A stretch of 64,000 bases of DNA from Hermetia illucens (taxonomy: Eukaryota; Arthropoda; Insecta; Diptera; Stratiomyidae). This document shows, piece by piece, positions 23,001 to 33,169 of the stretch. Under the pieces are notes generated by a model. The model made no database searches, was not told the DNA's origin, and worked only from the letters and a program-made list of their open reading frames with translations. The DNA lies in NCBI RefSeq assembly GCF_905115235.1, contig NC_051849.1:134956712-135020711 (forward strand), given 5' to 3'. Numbering within the stretch: position 1 is the first letter of the stretch; every line of letters starts with the position of its first letter. Made by a program: the position numbers and the translations under genes.

Positions 23001-24749
23001 AAAATTACTCTAAATTCCATTTTACCATTATGTTGATTTGCAATTCGTGCCGTGGAATCCTGCGAATAACTATTGTTGGTCTTCTTTGCGTTGTTAGCTG
23101 CCACATTACTTCCATCCAAACTTTGTGTCATAAGTGTGTCGTTTCTAATATTTTCAATAAGTGACGTTGTCATTTGAATTATATTTGTACCTGCAACTGG
23201 ATATGATTATTTAAAAAAAAACTTAGGTTTATGCTTAATTGTCACGTGGATTTATCTTACGCGTTTCGCTTGAACCAGACATGAACGAACTAGATGAAGT
23301 ATTTCCATGGTAGCTATTGGACATTGAATCAGGTGAGCCTTGACGGCCGCTTAGACGTGAAACTGCTAATATTTTAATTGAAAAAAATATGCGTTTCAAA
23401 TAGAAATCATTAAAACTTACATCGTGGGGATTGTATTCGACTTGATGGCTTTCGTCTTCCACTGGACGGAGAATTGTTCCCAGACGTGGATACATTTTCT
23501 GAAATTTCTTCCTGCAGTTGTCTTTGATGCTGTTGTGCTTTGCTTAGAATAAGGCGTAATTTCCGCTCATTTTCATTTTCTAACGCTTTTCCTAACAGGG
23601 GGCATACTGAACTCAAATATCTAGCTAAATTGGCCTGCTCCCCCACTCGAAACTGCCTTCCTCGTCCTTGACTGTATAACCATTCCGCCTTCAGGCTAAA
23701 AATTCATACGGTCTTTATCAAGGATATCAATGACCTCCCACGACATTGTAACTATTACCTTTCGATGGGATCTACTACAAAGCCGTCGATCGTTTTCAAT
23801 GTCATGCACCAATTTAACACAAACGGCCTATGGTCGAAGCCACTGAAATTTCAAACAATAAAATAAATAACTCATTTGCTTTATGTATGCACATTAATTA
23901 TGACTTACTCTGTACCCGCCGTCATTTGAACACATGGATTTTCGTTGATAGTTAAGTTGTGCAAGCTGCTAAGGTTCGCTAACGTACAAATCTCGTTTAA
24001 GTCGCTAATATTATTCTTAGCTAATGTTAGGGTTTCTAGCGACAAAGGTAGATATTTATCACATTGTCGTAAGTGAGTGAGGCGATTACCATGAAGATAT
24101 AACTCCTGTAAAAACTCAACTTTTTTTAATTCGTTCTTAATTGCAAAAGATTTGAAGTCGATGGTTAAAAGTTAGTTAAGACCATATGTGAAACAATCTA
24201 AACCAACAACAGATATTTCAACTTCTAAAGCTGAAAATAATTTGTTATCAACTATGTAAAAAACGTTCTTACTTTCAGACATTTTAAAAAAGATATATCT
24301 GAAATACTGCCAATGCTATTTTCCGATAAATTCAGATATTCTAATTTGGTGTTAGTATTCAAATGTTCAATAGTTTTAATATTGTTGCCCTCAAGATTCA
24401 AATGTGTTAGATGAACTAGTTCCTTCAGTCCCTCGATAGTTAGAATCCCATTAAATGACAAATTTATTTCTCGTAGGCAATGCAAGCGGCAAACTCCATA
24501 CATACGCAGCAATTGATTTTTGCTAAGCGAAAGCTATAAAAGGAGACAATTTTATTGATTATTAGAGCTCGTTCGTTGTAATGTATAATGGAAATTCGGC
24601 ACCTTTTCAATTTTTGAATACGAATCAATATTATCGATTTTTTGTAATTCATTATCGTCGAGAATCAAAACGCGATACTGTTGGGCATCATCTTGTTTTG
24701 GCACTTTCTTAAGGCATTTCTTTGATAGGTCCAATACACTCTTGTCCAT
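17066..24749 (-). CDS. Cep97: CEP97, centriolar leucine-rich-repeat/IQ protein
   Basis: Centrosomal protein of 97 kDa, which with CP110 caps centrioles and holds back cilium formation. Twelve exons on - join in phase: 24603-24749, 24273-24533, 23909-24105, 23759-23842, 23421-23695, 23261-23362, 23026-23190, 22794-22988, 22462-22738, 22238-22405, 17530-17782, 17066-17470. The sum is 843 codons including the stop. Residues about 1-200 are leucine-rich repeats (for example EGLKELVHLTHLNLEGNNI). An LRR cap follows (GFDHRPFVLNWCM). The CEP97 signature LKAEWLYSQGRGR begins near residue 231. A low-complexity Ser/Asn region comes next. One IQ motif lies near residues 591-606 (IIIQKTWRGYYTR), then a coiled coil (KAQLENERKIQQLQMQAI). 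A splice-acceptor-like TTGCTGTTGTAG lies just before the first ATG, so an upstream exon is possible. Intron 10 is 4.45 kb and carries repeats. Confidence 0.93.
17936..18597 (-). repeat. DLE subfamily-C copy in CEP97 intron
   Basis: It shares the blocks AAAAGGGCTGGGGAGG, AATTCGCGCGAAATTG and the ATGTATGG block with the copy at 29190-29873. It ends at 18575-18597 with the GGTTTTGTTTTACACAAAAC hairpin. The GACAGACA block is absent. It sits inside intron 10 of CEP97. Confidence 0.7.
18660..21760 (+). mobile_element. RTE-A LINE copy 3, most complete, in CEP97 intron
   Basis: This non-LTR retrotransposon is antisense to CEP97 within its intron 10. An AP-like endonuclease begins at about 18840 (FSWNVRSLYRDEADEQLADT). 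It continues in another frame from 19058 (NVHAPTEETA..., ILGDFNSQVG) and again at 19360-20127 (NQIDHVLMERRHLSVL, IESDHYLVGM). Reverse transcriptase follows from about 20230 with RGIIWLIHKK, IFIDFKAAY-like and LLAYADDIDIMG motifs. The C-terminal part has FETVDNFSYLGSKVTTDNSY and the 3' end reads CCGGTTGTTGCGCCGTTGAT. At least five frame changes or stops make it inactive. The 5' boundary is approximate. Confidence 0.85.
21770..22237. other. Rest of CEP97 intron 10
   Basis: This is unique intron sequence between the LINE and exon 10. It holds only a short repeat, AATGCAATGCAATGCAATTT, near 22202. No coding exon is seen. Confidence 0.5.
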
Positions 24750-24984
24750 ATCGTCATCATCTACAACAGCAAATAAATAAAATTGTTATGAATACCGTCG
24801 GTAAAATCTATTCTAGTGAAAAAGCTAATCAAATTTCCTCTATTATCACACCAAAAATAAAAGTATAGAATATCCAAATGTTCATTTTTGAGTCACACTA
24901 CTTTTGTGTTATTAAAGAGTGAAGAGAGGTAAAATCTAAGTAATTATTGAGTCGTTAAGTATGAAATGCACGATTTTGAATCAA

Positions 24985-25530
24985 AAGTTTGGTTTATTAT
25001 ATTTTAATTTTTTTTTTAAAAATTCAATCAATCGAAATATTTGCCAGATGCATCAACTTCGTTTTGCCAACTTAACAGTAAATTGTGTATACCGACAGGA
25101 AGGCTCCTTTGGTGTACATATGTGAATACGGTTGATGAAGAAGAATGTCACTGTCCAGTATTTTAGTATTAACAAGGTAGCTTTTGAGACATATGGACAA
25201 GTCTTATATGAGGGATCGTCCAGCTCTATTCATCAATTTTGCTTGTCTGTCCGCCAATTTTCTCATCATCTTTTTTAATTACTTACAATATTCCCCTTTC
25301 GGAAACGATTGACCAAGTTGTAATGAATAATACCAGAACTGGACCACCAGACAGACGCCATTAGCTTGTTTTCGTGAATACTTTGTTTTGGTGCTTCATC
25401 CGTATCCAACCAATGTGCTGAGCGTTTACGATTATCGTATCTGTGACCTACTTTTCATCACACGTAATACTGCGATTTAAAAATGACTATGTGTTGCTTA
25501 CATAAATAATAAAGTATACATCTGCCTAAC
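24985..25530 (-). mobile_element. mariner remnant (SETMAR/Hsmar-like lineage)
   Basis: The minus strand reads mariner transposase pieces: RKR-SAHWLDTDEAPKQSIH, MASVWWSSSGIIHYNLV and, at the end, a WQNEVDASGKYFD-like C terminus before stop. The order fits a mariner with a large internal deletion. The RSA-WLD-DEAP wording is typical of the cecropia/SETMAR lineage. It lies about 240 bp upstream of the CEP97 start. Confidence 0.7.
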
Positions 25531-25696
25531 TTTCTTACCTTGCCGATTTGTTTCGAATGTTCAATCACAGTTAGAATACATAGAACCACTAATTTATTCG
25601 TATTTTGCGAAGTATCAACTTCCAATGTGCCTCTTAATTTATCGTTATTAATGTTAGCTTCGGGTCTTCCACGGTGATCATTTTCAAGGTTAAAAT

Positions 25697-25978
25697 CGCT
25701 GAGTGGTTAGAGCACAAGGCATACGGAAGGTCGCGGTTCGAATTTCACTGGTGGCAGTGGGATTTGTATCGTGATTTGACGTCGGATACCAGTCGACTCA
25801 GCTTTGAATGAGTACTTGAGTCAAATCGGGGTAATAATCTCGGGCGAGCGCAATGCTGACCACATTGTCCCCTACAGTATACTGTAGTGTACCGTTACGG
25901 TCTTGAATGAAGTGCTCTAACACACTTCAAGGCCCTGATCCAATATGGATTGTTGCGCCAACGATTATTATTATTATA
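25697..25978 (+). repeat. tRNA-derived SINE, nearly complete
   Basis: It starts within the tRNA-like head (GCTGAGTGGTTAGAGCACAA) and keeps the B-box-like GGTTCGAATTTC. It ends TTGTTGCGCCAACGATTATT with further ATT repeats. It lies between two mariner remnants. The first few head bases are missing. Confidence 0.85.
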
Positions 25979-25984
25979 TAATTA

Positions 25985-26808
25985 TCCGATTTAAGTCAAA
26001 TATGCGCCGTTCTGTTCGCAAACTTGTTGCCATTTAGAAGGCAACTTCATTATCCCCCCCTCCTTATTTGCAAAAAAACTCAGCAAATTTTCGCAAGCCT
26101 CTTTTGAGGCCAACTTAGTAGCACCAAGAGCGCTTCGAGCACGATCTTTTTCGCGTGAGGTTGTCGTACGTCATCCACTTTTCATCACCAGTCACCCTCC
26201 GCTTCAAAAATGGGTCGAATTCGTTTCGTTTCAGCAGTGCATCGCAGGCGTTGATTCGGTCCAAGAGATTTTTTTGCGTCAGCTCGCGTGGCACCCAAAC
26301 ATCCAGCTTTTTTTGGAATCCAAATGGTTTCAAACGGTTTTATGGTCTATACCCAGTTCCTAGCCAATCGAGCGAATGCTCTCATGCCGGTCTGCTTGGA
26401 TGATTTCGACATTTTTATCGGTTTCTACGACGATTGACCTATCAGTACTGGGTGCATCTTCGACATCCACTACACCAGAACGAAATCGATCGAACCAACG
26501 ATGTGCTATGCGAATCGTTACTATAAACTTCACAAATTTTTCGCCCGCCCTCATTGCATTTTTACCTCTCAGGTAGTAAAAACGTAAAATATGACGAATT
26601 TCTGGCTTGGTGGACTTCATCTTTGACGTGCTATAACTTGAGACTGAAACGGACGATCACAACACTGTCAAAGAGACACTTGTAGCACAGATTGTCGTCT
26701 TCAAATCGCCGTATAATATGACCCGATGCGATAAGTACAACACAAGATATGTTTAAGTATCCCTGTCTATCGACAAAATACATTTCTTTTTCCCCAACCC
26801 TATATTAA
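25985..26808 (-). mobile_element. mariner with internal deletion
   Basis: Read on -, the 5' end at 26808 has a mariner-type terminal sequence (AGGGTTGGGGAAAAAGAAAT). It is followed by ATG at 26620 and the N-terminal helix-turn-helix domain (MKSTKPEIRHILRFYYLRGK, AHRWFDRFRSG, VEDAPSTDR). The VWVPRELTQKNLLDRI linker and VTGDEKWMTYDN (first catalytic Asp) are in a different frame. The sequence then jumps to the transposase C terminus (KWQQ-C-QNGAYLT) near 26000-26060. The middle, with the other two catalytic aspartates, is deleted. Confidence 0.82.
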
Positions 26809-27997
26809 AAAAAACTTAACTTATCGATGACTTTATACAAATTTCTCTAAACAAAAATAAATTAAAAGACAAATGTAAATCTTACTTTCTTTTAAAGGTA
26901 CGATCCAATCTATGCGGTGCATGGTGCGGCATGCCCATATTTCACTAAAAAAAGTAATGGAAATAGGAATACCTAGGCTGTGAAACTTCACAGGTAATCA
27001 GTGCACGATTTCGGGTTAATTGATGCGGGGTTTTGTGGCGGCTGTTCTTCTCCTTTGCAGATGTTTTAGGCAGAGTGTTTCCTGTATTGCCTGGGTGGCA
27101 TGATTACGCTTACGAACAGGTTTCGATCGGAAAAATTGGGCTGGCCGCTCTTGATTTTTTAGGCCATAATTACTGAAACAAGGGTTGCTGTTTGAGAATT
27201 GTCTGACAATTGAAATCTCGAAATATTGAGCAGCTCACCGCCATCGAAATTCGCAATATTGGCCGTGTGGCAATCCGACTTTTCGGCATTTCGGTTCGCC
27301 GAAAATTCCTAAACGGCTACTCTTTTTCCCGAAATTTACACTCTAAAAATCGAGAGCGGCGACCTTGTCCTTTTTCACCGTAAGACGGCAACATTGCTCC
27401 AACATTCCTTCGCAAACATCACCCAAATTTTTCAATAATGCCCAATCCACAAACATCCATGTTAATTATACACAATTCACAAGGAATCATTCCACTAACG
27501 ACCAAAAATTTAAAAATTAATTCCTCATTTCTCACTAACACTGAGTTTCAAATTGATACACACAACCAAATTTTGCACAAGATTACCACACTTTACGTAC
27601 AGTTGAGCATATAAATTGGACGTTACCAGACCGCTTGCGGAATACACATATATGTACAGGTACATATATGTACAGTTACAGTGTTTTTTAATTGAGACTA
27701 TTGCAGCTGTTTCAGTTTCAATCATAATCACATTGCAATCATAATCACGGTCTGTGAGTATGATTACAATCGTGTAATCACAAAATTACGCTCATTTCTG
27801 ATTCTAATTGCAATCATAATCATGATTATGATTTTGCCCAAAAACTAAAGCCTGCACGCAAATAAGAATTTAATTTTCAAAAAAGGACAAACACCACCCT
27901 TTTAATCAATACTATGAGGAGGCAAGACTACATTTGGCTAAGAAGAACCAATCATGGAGACAATGAAAAATGCCCCCAAAATTTTCACTAATTAAAA
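26809..27997. other. 1.2 kb without a recognised gene
   Basis: There is no gene or named element. A tandem ACATATATGTACAG pair sits at 27647-27677. Three copies of CAATCATAATCA-like sequence, one followed by its reverse complement CATGATTATGATT, lie at 27717-27832. These look like simple-sequence expansions. Confidence 0.4.
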
Positions 27998-28351
27998 AAC
28001 AAGTCAGGAAATCGGAAGCTTGACGCTTCAGGTATAAAAGGTTTTGTGTTTCCCTATGTGAGGAGCATAACGTAGTTCTCCATTGGCTTATAGCCTTGGC
28101 CCAAGATATTTAAATCGCTCAGTTCTGGGCAGGTTACTGCAATTGCCAGAACTCAGCGATTTAAAAATCCCGAGTCAATGCTATTAGCCAATGGAAAACT
28201 GCGTAATGAAATTGTTTCACGCGTTAACGCAAACTGGATGAAGTGACATTCCCCAACTGGTGTTCTTTGTGATCGACGTATTAGCGCACGTCCCAAATCT
28301 AAAATTTACTGCAATGTCGTCCGTCTGCCGCTCTCTATAGTTCTGAGTGTT

Positions 28352-28649
28352 ATAATAATAATAATCGTTGGCGCAACAATCCATATTGGATCAAGGCCTT
28401 GAAGTGTGTTAGAGCACTTCATTCAAGACCGTAACGGTACACCACAGTACACTGTGGGAGGCAATGTGGTCAGCATTGCGCTCGCCCGAGATTATTACCC
28501 TGATTTGTCTCAGGTACTCATTCACAGCTGAGTCGACTGGTGTCTAACATCCAATCACGATAACAAATTCGTCTGCCCCCAGCGAGATTTGAACCGCGAC
28601 CTTCCGCTACGATAGCCCAGCGCTCTAACCACTTGAGCCATCCGGAGTG
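28352..28649 (-). repeat. tRNA-derived SINE inside RTE-B
   Basis: The SINE is full length in minus orientation, starting with ATAATAATAATAATCGTTGG and ending at the head CCACTTGAGCCATCCGGA. The 11-bp target duplication TTCTGAGTGTT occurs at 28341-28351 and 28650-28660. Removing the SINE and one repeat restores the RTE-B sequence TTCTGAGTGTTGGCCGACT seen at 34.0 kb. It is the innermost layer of a three-deep nest. Confidence 0.92.
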
Positions 28650-28882
28650 TTCTGAGTGTTGGCCGACTATAAAAAACAATGAACGGCGTCTTGCGGCAAT
28701 GGGGAACTGAGAATATCCGCGATCGATATGGGTTTGCACCGATCGTGGAAAAACTCCGAGAGAGGCGTTTTCGAGAACGAGAATTCACTAACCAGTATTG
28801 GTCAGAACATCGAAGTCAATGGTAAGCAACCAAAGAGCCGGCCAAAACAATGGTGGTTTGATACACTGAATGGGGATTTAAA

Positions 28883-28957
28883 GGTCTCGCGACGAAACCG
28901 ATCTCGTGACGAAACCGATCTCGTGACGAAACCGATCTCGTGACGAAACCGATCACG
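28883..28957 (+). repeat. 17-bp minisatellite in LINE coding end
   Basis: About four and a half units of CGATCTCGTGACGAAAC lie head to tail; the first and last are degenerate. They replace the sequence that should code the end of the RTE-B polymerase. The unit is not a multiple of three. Confidence 0.85.
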
Positions 28958-29877
28958 ACGAGCCGACCCCGCTTGTGAACGGGACAAAGGCTGAAGAAAA
29001 ATAAAAAGATGTGAGGAGCGGCGAGTGCACGATAGCTCCGTGTCACATAGTTAAAAATTTCATTACCCCCTATTTTCTAGAAAGCGATTTAAATAAATCA
29101 TTTGATGGAAAGCCCTGTATTGATAATAGTCAACCTCATACGCTTCACACTCTGAGTTTAATATTATTAGTAAATGCCAAGAATTTAGCCAACATCAAAT
29201 ATAAAAAAGGGCTAGGGAGAATTAAATTCTTCTTGAATGGAATTTTAATATTTCATACGAATGTCAATTCTCGTTAATTATGACGTCAGCATCTTATTTG
29301 TGTGGCTTTGGAAGTAGTTAATTCGCGCGAAATTGCTAAGTTTGAACTGCTATAACTTTGGCGTTAATGGCCAGATGAAATTTAGTACGTATATACGAAA
29401 TATTGTCCTCTATGCTGGTACAAAATTCGGATGGGGCATATTTTGAGGCTTAGATTTCATCTAAGCGCACCACCCTGATTTTTTTGGATTTTTAGGTTGG
29501 GTAGTTTTCAAAAATGAGTCGTGTCTCACTTTAAGTGCGTACATTTTTCTTCCTTACTCACGCACTTTGCAATTCACGCCGAAACTAATGTCAGTTTCGG
29601 AGTACAAATCGAGACCTTTCATTTGATACCCTACACGACTATATCCGGTGAAAATTTTTTTTGAATCCCCCAAAGGCATGTATGGGGAGCCCCCCTTTAA
29701 ACTCCACCTAAATTTACTCCACTCGCAGTATGCGTGGGATTCATAGTTCTCATCTGTCCACCAAATTTCGTTCGGATCGGTTTAGCCGTCTTGGAGAAAA
29801 GTGCGTGTGACGGACACGCAGATAGACAGACATTAAATTGATTTTAATAAGGTTTTGTTTTACACAAAACCTTAAAA

Positions 29878-30913
29878 ATGGCTTTCAGTTCTACTGATAT
29901 GACAAAGACTTTATTGAAAACTGAAATGAGTCGAGTGGGAAGAGTGAGATCAGTTGTGCTCTAACAAAAACGAATTCGCAAAAGTATTGCTAACTTTCAG
30001 AGGCCTTAGTGATTGGAATAATTAATTTTCAGCGAGCGAAAGCGTTCTTTCAAGTAAAAAATATACAAATTCTTGAGTTGCCGAAACGCAACGCAGACCG
30101 TAACCCTTATAGCCCAAAGGTTCAATTAAATGATGAATTTATTCCTGGATCTGTAATGTGGAAAGCGAAGACAGAATTACAGATTAATAATCTCCAAAAA
30201 ACGGTACAATTATTAGAGTGGTAAAACGCTAGTTCTTCAAACTCGTTGCTTTGGGTTGGCATCCCAGTCGCCACGGATATTTGTGTTCGTCTTATGTTTG
30301 TCTCGCTACTGTTAACGTATCACTTACACGATATTAAGTATGATGATAGTGACATTGAAACACAGTCTCACTGAAAATGTAGGGATAGACAAAAGCAATG
30401 AAAGGACTGTGTGGATGCCTTACACTCCACAAAAGAGTGCACAGGAAACATACGGCAAAAGAGTTCGATAGAAAATGACACGATTTTGATGTTTCGCCTC
30501 TAAACAATGAATATATTTTCTCAGGTGGTGGAAGCAATAATAGCGATTTCATCTTACACAGTACAATCCGGGCGCTTTTCCTGCGAATTTCAATGCGCCC
30601 CAATTGGCGCATAAAACCTCCGTTGGGCCAATCCGAACGAAAAGATGAAATCTGTAGTCAATTGTGCAATCGTATTGAAACACTACTTGATTCAAATCAA
30701 CCCTTTAAACATCCCTACTGCGATAAGTTCGACGACTTCTTTTTGCCAACCGAGAGAACGTCTTTGAAGGTAACTTACCGTTTGAAAACATGGTCGGAAA
30801 TAGAATTCCGCACCAGAATAACTGACCAAAAGGAAATGAGGAGCGAATCCAAATTTAATTATGAACCAATCCGCCTGGAATATCAAACATGTCGACCGAA
30901 ATCATCGACGTAA
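29878..30913 (+). CDS. Probable three-exon gene, function unknown
   Basis: Not recognised by family. Exons 29878-29943, 30033-30220 and 30562-30913 join in phase (donor GTGAGA at 29944, acceptor TTAATTTTCAG before 30033, donor GTAAAA at 30221, acceptor TTACACAG before 30562). They give 201 residues. It opens MAFSSTDMTKTLLKTEMSRV. Exon 2 ends in a short heptad-like stretch (KTELQINNLQKTVQLLE). Exon 3 is charged and contains PPLGQSERKDEICSQLCNRI and FDDFFLPTERTSLKVTYRLK. A second acceptor (ATATTTTCTCAG before 30526) would need a different donor. The long exon 3 frame is the strongest part. AATAAA occurs at 31075-31080. The ATG is 4 bp from the end of a DLE repeat, so that repeat may supply its 5' untranslated region. 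Confidence 0.4.
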
Positions 30914-31270
30914 CCATTCATAACGTACTCTTCATAAAAACCTTTTCGCTGATGAATTTCAGTAAAAAGCGTTTGAAATTCTCGAGATAATCAAAAACCC
31001 ATTCCATACAAAATATATGGTTAAATGAATTTTCTCCATAACGTTATTCTGTTACTTAAGGAGAAGACAAAACCAATAAACCAAAGGTCATGAAAATCGA
31101 TCTGTCGCTCTTGAGTTATAAATGATGCAAATAGCCCAGCTATGTATTATATTAGGTCCTCATCTTGGTGTATGTCATCTTGCCAACGGGATTGCAATTT
31201 GTATATTCACTTTTTCAAAAAATAACTTATCCTTGGAGGCGAAAAATTGCTGGTCTGACATCCTCTTAGT
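30914..31270. other. 3' flank of the 30-kb gene
   Basis: This stretch is non-coding. It holds an AATAAA at 31075-31080 that could end the upstream gene. No repeat was recognised. Confidence 0.35.
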
Positions 31271-31274
31271 TTTT

Positions 31275-31745
31275 GAAATTTTTATCCTGTAAAGAAATTT
31301 GTAAGGACAGATACAAATGGTAGTCGGAGGGAGCTTCGTCCGGACAGTATGGTGGATGCGGCAGAATTTTCCAGCCTAGCTATGCCTGATGTCCTTCCTA
31401 TTGAATCTGGCCGGTTTCTTTTCTTGGATGCTCCGTTTAAATTATCCAACTGCTGCCAGTATCTCTCGAAATTCGCTTTTCGTCCGGTTTCAGCTGCTCG
31501 TAATATGTTCGTCCTCGAATGTCTCACCATATACACAACATTCTCTTATTCAGGCTAAAGTTCGGCTTAGAGCCGAAGGGGGCAGGCTTTCCGGGGTGAA
31601 TATATGCCCTTCTTCTTACGATAGTTTCGTAGGTAATCCACTTTTCATCTCCAGCTATGATCCGGTTCAAGAAAACATCTTCTGCATGGTCTGTCATAAA
31701 CTTTACCTTTACCAAACACTTTTAACAAATCTCTACACGCTTCCG
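31275..31745 (-). mobile_element. mariner transposase fragment
   Basis: The minus strand codes VFLNRIIAGDEKWITYE (first catalytic Asp region), RRAYIHPGKP and KRMLCIWWDIRGRTYYELLK. In other frames it then reads LGWKILPHPPYCPD-like (the second/third catalytic region of mariner, LPHPPYSPDLAPSD). The N-terminal DNA-binding domain and the terminal repeats are missing. At least two frame changes are present. Confidence 0.75.
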
Positions 31746-31820
31746 TAGTACAGTGTGCGAAATAATTATACCGGACAATGATCATTTTTATTATTGGATT
31801 GATTACTCCCTTCGTAATTG
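31745..31820 (+). repeat. Possible terminal repeat of a Tc1-type element
   Basis: TACAGTGTGCGAAATAATTA followed by TACCGG resembles Tc1-type ends. GCGAAATAATTATTCCGGGC recurs in the same orientation at 32773-32792, on the far side of the DLE copy. The direct rather than inverted layout leaves its nature open. Confidence 0.3.
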
Positions 31821-31822
31821 AT

Positions 31823-32639
31823 AAACAAGTCGGAATACTGGAAGCTCACGCTTCGGGTATAAAGGTTTTGTGTTCATCTTATGTAAGAAACTTCAACGTA
31901 CATTTTTCTATCCGTATATAGCTACAAATCCAACATAATCCTTGATATTTTTCCAAACTACAAGACATACGTACATATTAGAACCATAGATATTGACGAA
32001 TGGATATGTAATGATGACGTCACACAGGTTGTAGAATGCACGAAATTCATGAAAACTGGCAAAGTTTCACCACCTACAACTTTGTTAATAATAGATGGTT
32101 TTTCTTTAAACTTGAGCATGTTGTGCATTATGTTATCCCTTATCCCCATACCGAATTTTGTACTTCTAGGATGAAGGTTAAGGGGTTGCCGGGTGAATTT
32201 CTAAAATGTGGAAAGATACTATTATTAACTTTATTTGTGCAAATGTCGGAACCGGATGTATATTGAGGCCTAGATTCCATAGACATGCACCACTGTGATT
32301 TTTTTCAGATTTTTCGACTAGATAGGTTCTGAGAACGAGCCCTGTTAGACTTTTTGAGGGTCATATTTTGAGCCCCCAATTCCTTAAATTTCACCCAATA
32401 TCAAATATGACCAGTTTCGAAAAGCACTAATTGAGTCCTTTCGTTGGCCACATTCTGTGAAAAAAAATTTTGCACCCTCCATTCACATGTATGGGGAGCC
32501 CCCCTTTAATTTAACACAAAATGGCCCCATTTACTGTAAAGGGAACAACACACGCTCTCAACAATTTTCGTGACAATCGGTCAGCCGTAGACAGACATCG
32601 ACTCGATTTTAATAAGGTTTTGTTTCACACAAAACCTTG
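31823..32639 (-). repeat. DLE dispersed repeat with both ends
   Basis: Both ends are present: AACAAGTCGGAATACTGGAA with hairpin at the start, and AAGGTTTTGTTTCACACAAA plus ACCTT at the end. It has an internal deletion relative to 6989-8485. The TGATGACGTCA block and the ATGTATGGGGAGCCCCC block are retained. Confidence 0.8.
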
Positions 32640-33169
32640 AAAAGTGAATATCATTGAAAAATGAATTCGTCCAACTTAACCATGAGTCGATAAATAACGG
32701 TATTAACAATCATGCGATCGCAGCGTCATGTATTGTAGACGCGCCAATTGTTTGCATAGTGTCCGGTACCGGCGAAATAATTATTCCGGGCAAAGAGTAA
32801 ATGTTCGATCAAATAGTGATATCTTTAGGTTTTTCGTATTAAAAGCTGATGAGAAGGGAAAATTAAAAAGATTTTTCTGTTTCCTATTATTAATGAACTG
32901 TTTTTTGCAATACAAAACGTTTCAGAAAAAAATCCATTGCCGCATTGTTATGGGTGGATAAACGTACGAAATGTTTATTGTTCGAGATTAAAGATCCCTT
33001 TAATATGCAACGCCAATTAACCGAAATAAGTACCACTCTAAATGATTCCCTGAAAAATTCCACCGAAAATTGATGAAAGAATGAAAAAGCAAATAAGAGG
33101 CGTAAACAAGTGTAAACAAAACAAATTAGTTAATCGAAAATTCGTCAGCGTCTGGCTTTGCCTGTGACA
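32640..33169. other. Unassigned sequence
   Basis: No gene is recognised. A piece that repeats part of the Tc1-like end (GCGAAATAATTATTCCGG) is at 32773. Confidence 0.35.

Larger units (their letters stand above)
28067..29008 (+). mobile_element. RTE-B LINE, 5'-truncated with 5' foldback
   Basis: This is the C-terminal end of an RTE-like polymerase: an INANWMK-like stretch, then WKNSERGVFENENSLTSIGQ, and GKQPKSRPKQWWFDTLNGDL near the end. The 11-bp ATGTGAGGAGC lies on both sides (28056-28066 and 29009-29019), proving a discrete insertion into the DLE copy. The first 76 bp are an inverted copy of the next segment. A SINE interrupts it at 28352-28649, and a 17-bp minisatellite lies at 28883-28957. 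Confidence 0.85.
27998..29873 (-). repeat. DLE subfamily-C copy split by RTE-B
   Basis: The outer left end (AACAAGTCAGGAAATCGGAAG, with the hairpin and GGTATAAAAGG) is at 27998-28055. The right end is at 29849-29873 with a clean AAGGTTTTG...CAAAACCTT hairpin preceded by GATAGACAGACATT. An RTE-B LINE at 28067-29008 interrupts it, flanked by an 11-bp target duplication. The start codon of a probable gene lies 4 bp beyond the hairpin. Confidence 0.8.

Noticed and set aside
26860-27990. CRISPR-like or satellite array in the CAATCATAATCA region
   Set aside because: Only three irregular copies with no regular spacers; simple-sequence expansion explains them.
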